From the NCBI GenBank assembly GCA_030267565.1, contig BRXU01000017.1, positions 2,636,501 to 2,700,500 on the forward strand: DNA of 64,000 nt. The letters are read 5' to 3'. This DNA comes from Pleodorina starrii. Taxonomy: Eukaryota > Chlorophyta > Chlorophyceae > Chlamydomonadales > Volvocaceae. The notes under the pieces are model-generated. The model was not told the DNA's origin. It did no database searches and saw only the letters and a program-made list of their open reading frames with translations. Of this stretch, positions 22,433 through 34,145 are shown in pieces (position 1 is the first letter of the stretch; every line of letters begins with the position of its first letter). A program made the position numbers and the translations under genes.

Positions 22433-25400
22433 TCAGTCGAACGTCGCCTTGACGACGCCGTTTTCCTCGGGCTTCTCCTGAGCCTTCTTGCGTGGTGGCT
22501 CCACGGGCCGCCAGTGCCGTGCAAAGGTTTGCGAGATGAGCAGCGGGAACAGGATGGTCGCATCGCCGCACACCTGCGGCACAAAAGGAACACGCGCGTG
22601 CGTGATGCCACAAGCCCAGCAGTAGTTGAACGAGGCCCTGCGGCGACCGCCACGGCGCCGCCTCCCGGGGCATAGCACCGCGCCCAAAGCCGCCAGGGAG
22701 AGACCCAAGACAGAAACCGACGCCACATGCCCCGATGCCGCAGTAACGCACCCTAGCGCCAGCGCAGACCGATCTGACGCACATCCTCCCAATAAACCTT
22801 CACCAGAACTATGGACCCATCCCAAAACTTCTCCTCCTTTCCGCCGCAGCCTGGGGCGAATGTGGGCATAGCTTTTGAATGCCGAATCCGTGCATGAACT
22901 GACGGTCGTGCCACTTTCAGTATACGGTGCGTGCGCCGCGTGCCATGGCGGTGCGCACCTTGACGGGCTTGGCGTCCATGCGGATCTTGCCCCAGGAGAC
23001 CGCCTCGTCGGGCCGTGCACCGCTGTCGCTGCCGTCAAACTCTTGCGCGGTGTTGACATACACCGCAAAGTCGGCGCCGTTGCGCATCAGGTTCGCGTTG
23101 CAGATGTGGTGCTTGGGCACGCCTTAGGAACGACCGCAGGCAGCAAGAGGGAAGCCGCAGGAGGGAAGCCGCAGACAAGAATCAGAAAGAGGCGGAGGCG
23201 AGGTTTAATCATTGAAAGGCCCCAGCAGGGGGTTCTGTCACGATACGCGATTGTGACTTCCTAAGCATAGCCCAAACAAGTTAATCGCCGCCGTCCCGCC
23301 CGCTCGCGACGCACCTCCTCCCAGGATGATCATGCCGGTCTTCCGCGGCGTGGCCCGCATGGCGATGTCGTTGATGCGGCGAATATCCTCCACCACATCC
23401 ACCCTGGTGGTAGAAGACAGGGCAGGATGGGACAGCGGCGCGCGGATACGATACGGCAGAGCGTTGGAGACATAAAGACGCGCGACGCTCATGAAATGCG
23501 CCGGCCAGAAAGCCCAAGGGCGATTAAGCAGCAGCATGGCTGCCCTAGCATCCGTGCAGTGCAGTGCAGCCGCACGGTCACGGTGCAGTGCATCGCACGC
23601 TGCCAAGCGGCCGGCCGGCCGCGCATCCACCCAGGGAGCCGCCGCAGCCAAGGGTGGCCCTAGTCACCACGCCCTGCGCTCGCCCAGCTGCTTTCAGCAC
23701 ACCCACCTCAGCCCCGGACTCTTGTAGGAGTGGAAGAACAGCATGTCGCCGATGGAGCCGTCGGTGATGGCGGGGCAGAAGACGGGGATGCCGTTCTTGT
23801 GGGCCCAGTAGTAGATCGAGTCAGGGTGGTTGATCTCCTTCCCGAGCCTGTCGATGAGCTTGGACGGCGTCCAGTTCACCCCCTGCTCGTTTTGCTCCTG
23901 CATACGCACACCCGCAAACAGGGCGTGGGGTCAGGCGCCGGGAGCCATCCTATTGAAACCAGCCCAGCGGGTTTCCACTGCAGTGGTGCAATGGCTAGGT
24001 GGCGCTCCTCGAGACAATCCTAGAAGACAACGTGTGCACAGCAAGGGCCCTCGCATAAGGCACCACATCAACGTTTGCGTGCCGAATACTATGTCCGCCC
24101 TCCTCCAACCGGCTCGATGCAGCCGTATCGCCATCAGTCCCAGTCCCAAGAGCAACCACTGTGTCCTACAGCAGGGGAAAGCCTCCCTAGAGCGCAGCGA
24201 GATGCCCGGGGCTGATCACCATTGCCTATCCCCGCCATTGCCTATAACCAACCCTCCCTCAATGATGAGCGGACACGAGGGAGGGTGCTGGTCTGCAGTC
24301 GCAGGCCCGTGAGGTTCTGAGTTGACTCAGAATGCGCCAGCGCAGGACCCTAGTGGTCCCTCATTGTAACTCTCGCATCCTATCCCCGCGCCGCCCCCGC
24401 TGCCCAGGCAGGCAGCAAGAAACCTCGTCTCATGGGTTGGTCGCACCTTGAGCGCGGCGTCCAGGATGGGAATGATCCAGTCCTCGAACTTGCAGTAGTT
24501 GGAGTTGGGGACCACCATGTTGCCGATCCGGTTGAGGCCCTTCATGCGCAGCTCGGCGCCTGCGAGGCAAAGGGACCGGCGGGGGTTTGTGGCTTGTCAA
24601 CGTCAGCTGGTTACATACAAGAATCTGAAACGTGTTAAATAATCAACATTTTTTGTGCATTCACCGTGGCTATTGAGCTGACAAACGCTGTGCGTGCGTA
24701 AGCCGTACCTTTGAGCTGGAAGTCGCCCAGGTAGGTGTGGCCCATGCACTTGATGAAGTCCTCCTCGATGCCTCCTGCCGTGGTGACCAACACGTCCACC
24801 ATGCGGTTTTGGACCAGGTACCTGCGGATCCAGCGTTCGTGCGTTGGTTGGGCGTGCGTCTGAAGGCGCGACGGGATGGCTTCTCGGTCACTCTTTCCCC
24901 GCGCCCGCGCCGGCTCGAGTGGGGACGACCAGGGCGGGGTGGGTTTTCGGGAGTTGGGATGCAGCGCGCAAATGTAGCAGGGCGATAGACCACGGCGCCA
25001 TTGCGATCGGCGCCGCGGATTGCAAGTCCATGCATACATACTTTGGCATCGTTGACTAGTCACGGTGCCATGGGCAGGGACACCACAACTGGTATTTGAT
25101 GCAGACACAGCGGCGGGGAAGGGCCGATAAGGCGGACCTTGACAGCCGGACCGCTGCGCCATCACGAGGTATGGCCGGAAATTGCGGCAATTGGGTTGGC
25201 CATGCGTTATGGGTTTAGGTACTCTTAATGACATGTTGCGAGGCGATAGACCGCCGTACCATCGTTAGCGGGGCACGGCAGATTGCAAATCCGCGCGGGT
25301 ACTGTCGCATCGTCGACTAGTCATGGTGCCACCGTAGAGTAAGGCGCCGCAACTGGTATTTGACGCGGTATGTGAACATGCCCTTTAGCATAAACAGAGT

Positions 25401-26458
25401 GTGATACCCTCCCTCGCTTGTGACCGCTACCGAATCCCAAGCCCTGCACCGTCCGTCTTCCCAGCGAGGTGTGCAGTTAATTTTCGGCGACGACGCACCC
25501 ACCTGATGTGCTCGCGCACGCCCGCGGAGGTGAGATTGGAGGTAAAGCCCAGGAAGATGAGGCACCGCGTGGAGGCGCGGAGCTCGGGGTCAACGTGCTC
25601 GGGGTCGGTGGAGGGGCCCACAGGCTCGTCACTTAGGCGCCAGTTGATCTGCGGTGGAGGTTAAGAGACGTGGGGAGGGATCGCCCGGCCGCCTCAAGGA
25701 CCTGACATGTCACTGTTGATGTACACTGGAGGCACGCACGAAACGATGCGTGGGAGGGAATTGAAAGGAGGGACGTGTGAGGGTGGTGCAGAGTTCTTTG
25801 TAGTGAGACTGTGTGCGCCCCTGGGGAGCAGTAACAACTGTGGCTGCACTTGTCCAAGCGCCGTCCGGACAGCAACCGGCCAACGCGTCTGTGCAAGTGG
25901 TCAGCGTGCGTCGATGTCGCATCCCAGCATACCAGGGAGGCCAAGCCAAAAGGCGGGCCAACCAAGAATTAAAGGATGCTTTTAAGCGTGAACTAACACG
26001 GGAGCTAACCCAGATACATTCTTCCACGCCACAATCCCCGATTAAACTCCCCCGAAACCTCCTCCCCATGCCCAAATCTGATTGAGTACGTTAGATGGAG
26101 GCACGACTTATTCCTCCCGCCTCCAGACACCATCCCGACGCACCATGCGGTTGACCTCCTGGATTGCTTGGCCGAAGGTAGTAGCCTGAAATCCTGTTGT
26201 TAACATAGCGTCCATAATTCCGTCGAGGTCCCGGCCATTTGTGAAGTCGTATCCCCTCACAATAGGCGTGTCGGGCAAAGTTTCCGTCGGCACCAGCACA
26301 GCCTGGAGGGGTTCCGAAAACAGATGTTCACGCCTTGCTTGGATGAAGGGAACAGAGGCACGACGCTTACAAGGTAGGAGGCGACGAAAAAGGCGCAAGC
26401 CGCCAGACAGCTGTCGCACCTCGGCTGCCGGAATGTCGGCGCAGCTCTGATGAGCCAT
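22433..26458 (-). CDS. DHS: Deoxyhypusine synthase
   Basis: NAD-dependent transfer of the 4-aminobutyl group of spermidine to one Lys of eIF5A, the first step of hypusine formation; cytosolic by family. Exons 26458-26144, 25648-25503, 24821-24709, 24559-24447, 23897-23707, 23403-23315, 23122-22959, 22573-22433 join in frame to 423 aa. Conserved blocks in order: [102 protein letters not shown], then [19 protein letters not shown]. The last holds the active-site Lys (about K368). Length is slightly above the usual 360-380 because of N- and C-terminal extensions. The ATG at 26458 is the first in frame after a stop; a TTG further up is not needed. Confidence 0.97.
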
Positions 26459-27000
26459 CGTCCTCTTCTTATGCAATCATAAAATATTTGATATCTCGAG
26501 CACTAATACGCTCGGCCTCTCGAAACCAAAGTGTGCTGTGATTGCGCCAAGTCCAACCGCAGCCAAGCCGGCCTCTCTCAAGTTACCAGCACTCAAACCA
26601 CTCTCCCAAACTCAGCTTTATGAATACAGAGAATTAAGTGGCCTAAAATACGTTAGGTTCCGGAGCACGCTGCCGTACCCTTCGCTTCGACCTTGCTGTG
26701 CTCCCTGAAGTCACGTTCCACACGTCAACTGAGCTCCGGGACATTTGTATCAAAATTACACACCGGTTGCTTATTATCACCGATCACAGGTCGCTCAGAC
26801 GAAGCTGCTCAGAGGAAGCTGCTAAGGCAACTCCCGCAAAGCCTGTAGGAGCCTCTCACTTCAGGTCGCCCTCCGGGTGTGCACCATCCGGGGTCACTGC
26901 AGGGTGGCAGGGTTAACCGGGGGTTAGGGACAGGGTGTGCGAATGAAGAGGGGGACTTGTACAGAGCCCATCTGCTTGCCGATCCAAACTGATATGTGTC
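26459..27000. other. Intergenic: deoxyhypusine synthase promoter and AIG2-like 3'UTR
   Basis: About 300 bp separate the deoxyhypusine synthase ATG from the polyadenylation signal of the upstream same-strand gene. Nothing else recognised. Confidence 0.5.
26756..26760 (-). terminator. TGTAA polyadenylation signal for the AIG2-like gene
   Basis: About 240 bp past the stop codon on the minus strand. Confidence 0.65.
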
Positions 27001-28513
27001 CTAAACGTTTCCCCGATGTGGGAACTGGGAAGGAAACAGAAACAGAGCACTTGTGCTGACTGGTCTGAGTGCGCTTTTCTTTTGCCCAACTCGTTTCCGT
27101 TGCCGTGCACGGCCAGTTGGCCCTCTGGCTCTACCCTTCGCAGTGTCTGGAGCCCACTTCGAAACAACCAACGAACAAAGCATCCGCAGGAAACAAAGCC
27201 TCACGTCTTTCAGCTCTTCTTCCGCAAACTTGCGCGTCATGTCCAGGTATTCAGCGTGATGCTCGCGCATGAAGTGCTGAAAGGACCATTCCTCGGCCAG
27301 AAGCATGTGCCTGGGGCGGTCGTCGCGGCGCATACACACGCATACACACACACGCACGCGCGGAGGAGGACGTGGGGTGGATTGGGAGTCAGGAACACGA
27401 AGAACTCACGTCGGCTAACCCACGCATCGAGGTGGTTGCTCCGCCACTCCTCGTAGCTCCACGGCACTGGGTTCAGGGCGTGGCTGCGCAGATGGCAGCA
27501 CCAAAGACCGCCGCGGTGATCTGGGTTCGTGGGGCTGGTCGTGGCAAGCAAGAGGCCTGGACACAGGAGGACCCAGCGGCCCCAGAGGGCTGGGCCCAAG
27601 GCGTCGCGTCGCGCCGTGAATGGTTACCGTACCTGTACTGGTCCTTCCAGACGTAAACGTCGGCTTTGGTTTCGGAGCCATCCTGCAATTGGGAAATGAG
27701 GTGCATCGAATGCGGGCGCCATACCGCGTTGCGGGCAAAGGTGCCTTTGCCGGTCGCTACTTAACGTCGGAAACGCGCTCAGTAGGTACGACCCTTACGA
27801 CCCACCTCCAGGACCGGCGCGACGGTCGCCCGGTAGTATTCCTCGCTCTCGTACACTGCGTTGGTGCCAATTATGGGCATGGTCAAATCATCTACCGGCC
27901 GGCGCATGCATGATGCCTGCGGACTTCTAAACCCCCCGCAATGGCGGAGGCGGCTCCGTGGGGGCACTGCGTGGGGCTCCGGGTCGGGTGCTTCCTGCCT
28001 CTGCTAGCTCCCCCGGCCTGGAACCCAACATGCGGTAAGTGAGCCGACGGCCCGCTTATCTAGCTCCGCAAACGATCTGTTTGGGGGGCTGTTTGGAACC
28101 CTTGTGAAAATGTGGGACCCAGAGGCCGATGTGCGGGATCACTCGCGCCAATGTAGCCCCCACAAGCTTTCCGGAGAGTCTCATGGGAAAAGCTGGCTCC
28201 GCCTCTCACCGTCCAGGATTTCGAGCTCCTTGTCCGACAAATCCAGGAGTACCTGCATACAGAGGTGCCTGCCAAGTGTCGGGCAACCCCACGCGAGCCA
28301 TGTGGGATACCCATGAGCCGATGTACGCCCTACCTTGCCTTCTACCTTCGCCTCCGCTGTCGATGGTACTATTGCAGGGAACACTTGGCCCTTAACCTTG
28401 TACCTGGTGTATCCTTTGAGTGCCGCAGGCTTTGAGGGCGGAACACGCTTGATGAGCACGCGAACTACTTCGTCCGCCATCAGCGTTCCATAAACAAATG
28501 CATTTCCTGGCAT
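27001..28513 (-). CDS. AIG2-like protein (gamma-glutamylcyclotransferase fold)
   Basis: Small cytosolic protein of the GGCT-like/AIG2 superfamily, whose members act on gamma-glutamyl peptides; the substrate of plant AIG2-like members is not settled. Exons 28513-28334, 28252-28210, 27855-27806, 27682-27633, 27310-27205, 27024-27001 join in frame to 150 aa, a normal length. Residues 5-12 are the FVYGTLM substrate-loop motif. GYTRYKVKGQVFPAI, LLDLSDKELEILD, YESEEYYRA and ADVYVW follow in family order. The last main exon carries EEWSFQHFMREHHAEYLDMT. The final exon is 24 nt and adds only FPHRGNV. A second, similar exon lies in the intron before it (see findings). The gene diverges from the 28880 gene. 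Confidence 0.9.
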
Positions 28514-28879
28514 GGCGTCTTATTAATTAAATCGTCGCGTGGAGGGAAGAGCAAGCGGGTAATGCCTAGCTGATGCGAGCCTGAAATGTTCACAGCTAAA
28601 TTCAGCCAGTTCCAATAATACAGCGGGGCACGCAGTTGCAGTTACCCTTATGATAAAACCGCAATGCACGATTTAGCCTAAACAGCGCTTCGGCAAAGGC
28701 ATCAGATTACGTACCCGTCCGAGCGCAATGTGACGCAACCACCAACGAACTCGCGAAGTACCGTACTCTCCTTGATTCAAGCGCGCAACGCCGCAAGCCG
28801 CAACGCCAAGCTCTGCGCTGCCAGCACAAACTGCTGTGACCGCGCCAATATTGACCCACTTGGGCAAAACACACGGCGA
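28514..28879. promoter_or_regulatory. Short divergent intergenic region, likely bidirectional promoter
   Basis: 366 bp between the start codons of the AIG2-like gene (-) and the 28880 gene (+). AT-richer than either flank at 28590-28690. No defined element recognised. Confidence 0.5.
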
Positions 28880-30175
28880 ATGGCCTGTGCGGGGCACGGC
28901 CACAGGACGCGGCCTGACCAGCTGTGCCTCGCGGTCGTTTGCCTCGCAGCGGGATGGCTCGCCCACAGCAGCAGCGGCGCCGGGCTGCTTTCGGAGTCCC
29001 AGAACCAGGCCGACGCCATCATACCGCCCTGGCTTCGCGGGTTCATCTCACCATCCAAGCTTGCGTGGCCCGACCCTCCAGAGCTCGCTGACCAGGGCGA
29101 CCCGCTTGCGGCCCTTACACTGGCCTTCCCTGCGTGGATAGCTGAGTCAAATGAGGCTGACACCACAGCGATCCCAACAGGCGCGGCAGGTAATAATACC
29201 GAATAAAATCTGCACGGTATGTGCACACCGAAGCCTCGACGTTTCCGTACAGAGGCGCGGTGGCAAAAGCACACAAGCCCAAGTGCACGCAACGTCGCTT
29301 CCTTCCCTCTTCCCTCTTACCTCTTACCCTTACTCCAAGCACGCAGCTACCTTACTCAGTCCGTAACGCATTTGTTGTACAATGCACGGCATCCGTGGAG
29401 TAGTACGACAGCTGCGTTGCCGTACCGTGGCGCCGCAGGCGATGAAGGAAGCCGCGACACGAGCGGCACCGCGGACTGGGCGGGCCTGGGCGCCGGCTTG
29501 GGCCAGGGCTGGACGCTGCCGCCCCTGCCGCCCCTGCAGCCGCTGACGGACCCGCTGACCGACCCGCTGCTGCTGCGGGAGCTGGACAGTTTGGAGAACG
29601 TCCGGTCGGCACAACGGCTGGAGGACGCCGTCGCGGCGCTCCTCCGCGGCGTTGCGGCATCCCAGGCGGAGGCCGCGGCAGCGGAGGCCGTGCCGGAGAC
29701 CGACGCTGACGCCGACGCCGAGGCAGAGACCGAGGCAGAGGCGGCGATCCCCCGCAGAGCCGCCGCCGGTGCAGAGTCCAGTCATCGAGTGGCGACCGCG
29801 CTGAACGGCATGCGCCGCTGGTTGGATTCGGAGCTGGAGCGACTGAACGCAGCCGGTGTACTGGAATGGGACCTACGTGGTGGCGGCGCGGCGGCGGCAA
29901 CGGCGGCGGCGGCCGGCGCTGGGAATGGTGTCGGCGGCGGCGGTGTCGGCAGTGGCGGCGACGGCAGCAGCAGCGGCGCGTCAGGGCAGCAGGGGATTGG
30001 GGTTGGCGCTCTGGCGGCGGTGCTCGGCCACCCATTGGCCGACGGCCTGGCGGAGTGGCTCCTGCACGCGACGCGCCACCCGCTCCTTGTGACCACGCCG
30101 CCGAGAGACGGAGCTGCGGCGTCAGCGGCAGCAGCAGCAGAAGGGCCGGCAGCGCCGGCGGATGCGATGGCAGCG

Positions 30176-30207
<32 letters not shown>

Positions 30208-33200
30208 GGGAGGCGGGGGAGGGGCGGATGCAGCCGCGGGGGCGGCAGCAGCCAGCGCTGACGCCGGGCTGGAGGCGGAGGCTGTTGGCGGGCTGGAGGG
30301 CGGAGCGGGGCTCCCTGGTTCGGAAGGAAGTGAGGCGCCGGGAGGAGGAGGTGGTGGAGGTGGTGGAGGTGGCGGGGCCGCGGGCCGCCGGCGACTGCAG
30401 CAGAACGGCAGCGGCGGCGGCGGCAACGGAGGCGGCACCGTCGGTGGTGCTGGTGGTGGTGGTGGTGGCTCGGCGACGTGGGTGGAGACGAGCGGCATAC
30501 AGGGCTTTGATTGGCGCAACGTGCGGCCCGTGCGGGTAAGGCGGGGGGCGGGTAAGGAGTGCGCGGGCGGCGGCCAGGCCGGCGGGGCGGTGTGATGTGG
30601 TGTGGTTGAGAAAGAAGAGCCGCACACACAGCGAAATACCGTAACCGAGGCGACCCGGGGCGGCCGGGCACCTTGCGCTGTACCGACCACAACACGTACC
30701 ACCCGCAATCGCGCGGCGCGGCGGCATCAGGCCCACAAATCGCGCTGCACTTCAATAGGTTACGCTCACAGTCGGGCGCCACGCAGTGTTTTCCCGCGCC
30801 CCGCCCCGTTCTTCCCTCGTGCCCCCCCTCCCGCCCTCGCGCCCTCCCGCCCGCCCCCGTCCTCAGGACGCTCTCGCCGGCGCGCTGCTGAACCGCCAGC
30901 GGCCCCTGACTCGCGCCACGGAGAGGCTGCTGCAGCTGTACCGCATCGTGCAGCGAGACCTGCTGGACGGCAACGTGCCCTTCACGGGCGGCCGCGTGCA
31001 GCGATGGTGGGTGCATCGGCTGGGTTGGGGCTGGATTGGGGGATGCGGCTGGGCGAGGTGTTGGGGTGGGCGGGTGTTGGGACGAGAGGGCAGCGATGGT
31101 GGGTGCAAGCTTGAGTCTGGGGGCTGGTTGATGTGTTGGTCGCAAGCGCAGCAGCAGCAGCAGCAGCGGCGGCGGCGGCGGAGGGGTGGACGCGACGGTG
31201 GGTGCTGCAGATCAGCCACCAACCCGGGTAGCAGCGCACGCATGGGACCTGGGGGACGTGCGGGGTGCGCAGCACGGAAGCAGGTGCCATACAACCCAAC
31301 CCGTGATGCTGACAGCATGTGGCCTCCTGCCTTCAAATGGATAGGCGGCAGGGCGGCCGCGACCCCAGCCCCGCCGACACGACCCAGCCAGCTGGGGTCT
31401 CAGGGTCTCAGGGTCTTTGCCCACCGGCGCATCACCGGCGCATCACCAGTATGCACACACACACACTGAAGCCGCCGACCCACCCAGACGCGCAGCCGCA
31501 ACCAACCCAGACATACGGCGCTGGTGTGTGATGTGTGATGTGTGATGTGTTACACACCCCGGGGTTAAGCACCCTCCACAACATGCAGCGGGTTGGGTTG
31601 GGTGGGCATGTGGAGAGCGCACGGGCGGGGCGGGGCGGGGTGGGCGGAGGTCGTTGGGGTCGTGCTGCTCCTCGTCGCCCGTAGCTTGCCTTGCCGCGAC
31701 AGCGGCGATGGGTTCGAAGCCGCTGTGACCGTCCACAACGCCCCGCACGACCTGCCGTACTGCACTCCCCAGACATACGGCCCTGACATCGGGATGTCCC
31801 CCTTCGCCTTGCCTCACACACCAGCGGCACACTGATTGGTCGCTCGATGCCCCCGCTTCGGCACCGCCCACGACCCACCCATCGACACGCCTCCCCAACC
31901 CGCACGCAACCCGAAACCGGTCTCACCGGGTCCGCGTCCGCAAAGGTGCGAGAACCGGCCGTTCGTGTTCACGCCGCGCGTGCCGGGCGGCCTTCCTGAG
32001 CAGTACGTGGGCCCCGACTTTTACATCACCCGCACCACCGGCAACTGCGTGCTGCGTCCGGACATCTCCGCGCTGGGGGCCAACACCTGGGCGCAGCTGT
32101 ACGCGCGGCTGGCGTGTCTCAGCCCCTCCCTGCAGTACCTGCTGGTGGGTCTGTGGGTCTGGGGGTGTGTGGGTGTGTGGGTTGGTGCGTCACCGGTGGG
32201 GTCACCGGTGGGTCGGTAGGTCCCGTCTGTTTGTGGGAAGATGGGAAGGTGGGACGGTTGACTTGCTGCGGTGCTGGCACTGGGCTGCTTGACCGGGTAG
32301 CTGCCCGCCGTAAATACGGTACCCGCCCATCTTTTCGAGGCCCTCCCACCTCCACAAACCTCAATCCTCTCCCCCCCCCCACCCGTCGCGCACTCCAAAA
32401 ATGCGCTCCCTCTCCCCTCCGTCGCGCAGCTGCCTGCCGTGTACAACGGCCCAGCCGACGAGCCGGAGAACTTCCAGTGCCCCCAGTGCGCCCCCGTCAA
32501 GCGCTTCGGTCGGGCGCTGGACGTGCAGTACTTCCCCATGGAGCCGCGAACCATCAAGTGAGGCCCGGGGCGCTTCAGGGGCGGCTGCAGCGGCTGCAGG
32601 GCGCTTCAGGGGCGGAACCGATGTGGCTGTGGGTGTTGGGAACCGCTAGGCGCCAGCGTGTGAAACCTCCCTACAACCCCTGAGAAACTCCGCCGCCGCT
32701 GGCCCCGCCGCCGCCGCTGCCGCCAGGTTCCCCAGCAAGCGCGCCTTCCTGGAGGCGATGCGCTCCAACGCGACAACCATGCGGCTGACGCGAGCGGGCG
32801 CGCAGCGCGCCTCATCGTGGCTGCTCCGGAACCTCCGAAACCACCTCAAGGCAAGTGGAGCGCGGACTGGGAAGGGCGGGTCGGCGGGTCGGTGGGTCGG
32901 TGTGTGACCGTGGGCGCAGCCGCTGTCACTGCCGTGCCGTCAATGACCCGCCCCCGCCTCTGCGTAGCGTCCCCGCCGGCGACGGCATTTGTTGTTGCAA
33001 GATGGCCTCCTCGCTCCCTCTCCCATCCTTGCCCCCGGGAGCTCGTTTTACTTCGCTGCTGCCCGTAATCCGTACTCCTACTCCCTTCCTCCACCCCCTC
33101 ACACACACACACACACACCAGGACGTCAGGCGGTCCGGGGCGCTGGGTGGCGTGGTGCGCCAAGCGGACCTGGGGCCCTTCGCCTCGGCTGCTGCGGAGC

Positions 33201-33496
33201 TGGTGGCCGCAATGGCGGGCGGCGCCGCCACCGGTCGCGGCAGCGGCCTGGGCCCGGGTCTACGCGACGCCGTGGCGGAGGCGATGAGAGAGGCGATGAG
33301 GCCGGGTCGAGGGCGCGGGGGCCGAGGGGCGGCCTCACCCGGGCTGGACTGGATGGCGGCGGCGCCGCTGGCGGCGGCGCGGCTGCTGCTACCCGGCGCG
33401 GGGTGTCAGGTGGCGGAGGGTGTGGCGGAGGCGGTGCGGCTGCATGCCCGGCAGCAGCAGCAGTCCCGTGAGAGGCTGCTGAGGCTTCTGCCGTAG
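28880..33496 (+). CDS. Unknown protein with signal-peptide-like N-terminus
   Basis: Exons 28880-29189, 29439-30535, 30867-31006, 31946-32144, 32430-32557, 32727-32850, 33122-33496 join in frame to 790 aa; family not recognised. Residues about 13-32 are a signal-peptide-like or membrane-anchor segment (LCLAVVCLAAGWLAHSSS). Exon 2 is dominated by Gly/Ala runs separated by ordered helices such as WLDSELERLNAAGVLEWDL. Exons 3-6 look like a conserved core: TRATERLLQLYRIVQRDLL, PEQYVGPDFYITRTTGNCVL, NFQCPQCAPVKRFGRALD and RSNATTMRLT, with a CPQC pair. The intron after 32850 has a GC donor. Secretory or organellar location is inferred only from the N-terminus. No TGTAA was seen before the next gene. 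Confidence 0.75.
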
Positions 33497-34145
33497 CGCT
33501 TATGGAGGCCGGGTTTCGGGTCGGTATTCAGCAGGCCGGGGGCCCGTGAACGGTATGTATGTAGTTATGTACCGGTATAAGTGCGTGGGCGGTAGTCGGG
33601 TGAGGTCTTCCTGCCTGCCCATGATGAAGGGGGGAGGAGGGGTAGAGAGTAGGACCGTGGGGCAGCAGCGAAGGAGCCGGTAGGGCTGGCGGCGATGAGG
33701 ACGATGAGGATTGGCGACTGCCATCCTGTTCAGCGGATTCCACTCCGCGTCTAAATGACGGCGGGGCGTGACGCGGGCGGTGCGCGGGCTTGAGCTCCTG
33801 ACAAAAGGCCTGGTGAGAGCTGAGGGCCGGGAGGGCCGGGCTGCAGACTGGGTCGGTGCGCAGCAGTCGAGCAGCGGCAGGGCCGCAGGAGCTGGTCGGG
33901 GTGTTGCAGCGATATGGGATGCCGCTGTGCACGCTGACATGTCAAATCATGGCGGTTACTGCAAAATTAGTTTCGGAGCACCGGGGGTCGACACTGCAGG
34001 GTACGCTTAGTCGCTTACTGGTAGACGACAAAACCGCTTTAACCACCAAAACTGCTTTCTTTATTCATACATTTGATCATGTACATTTTCGTGAAGAATG
34101 CAATCCGCCCTTGCTCTCATCACACACATATCAGTCGAGGCTTCC
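33497..34145. other. 3'UTR of the 28880 gene and METTL22 promoter region
   Basis: Same-strand spacer, becoming AT-rich at 33940-34130 just before the next start. No coding region and no TGTAA seen. Confidence 0.5.

Noticed and set aside
24263..24317. Possible box C/D snoRNA (TGATGA with a downstream CTGA) in a deoxyhypusine synthase intron
   Set aside because: It lies on the strand opposite the host gene and lacks a convincing terminal stem or guide region.
29352..31145. 597-codon minus-strand open frame
   Set aside because: Pro/Arg/His-rich shadow of exon 2 of the 28880 gene, produced by GC-rich triplet runs.
31711..31721. tRNA B-box-like sequence ggttcgaagcc
   Set aside because: No matching A box, acceptor stem or cloverleaf could be drawn around it.
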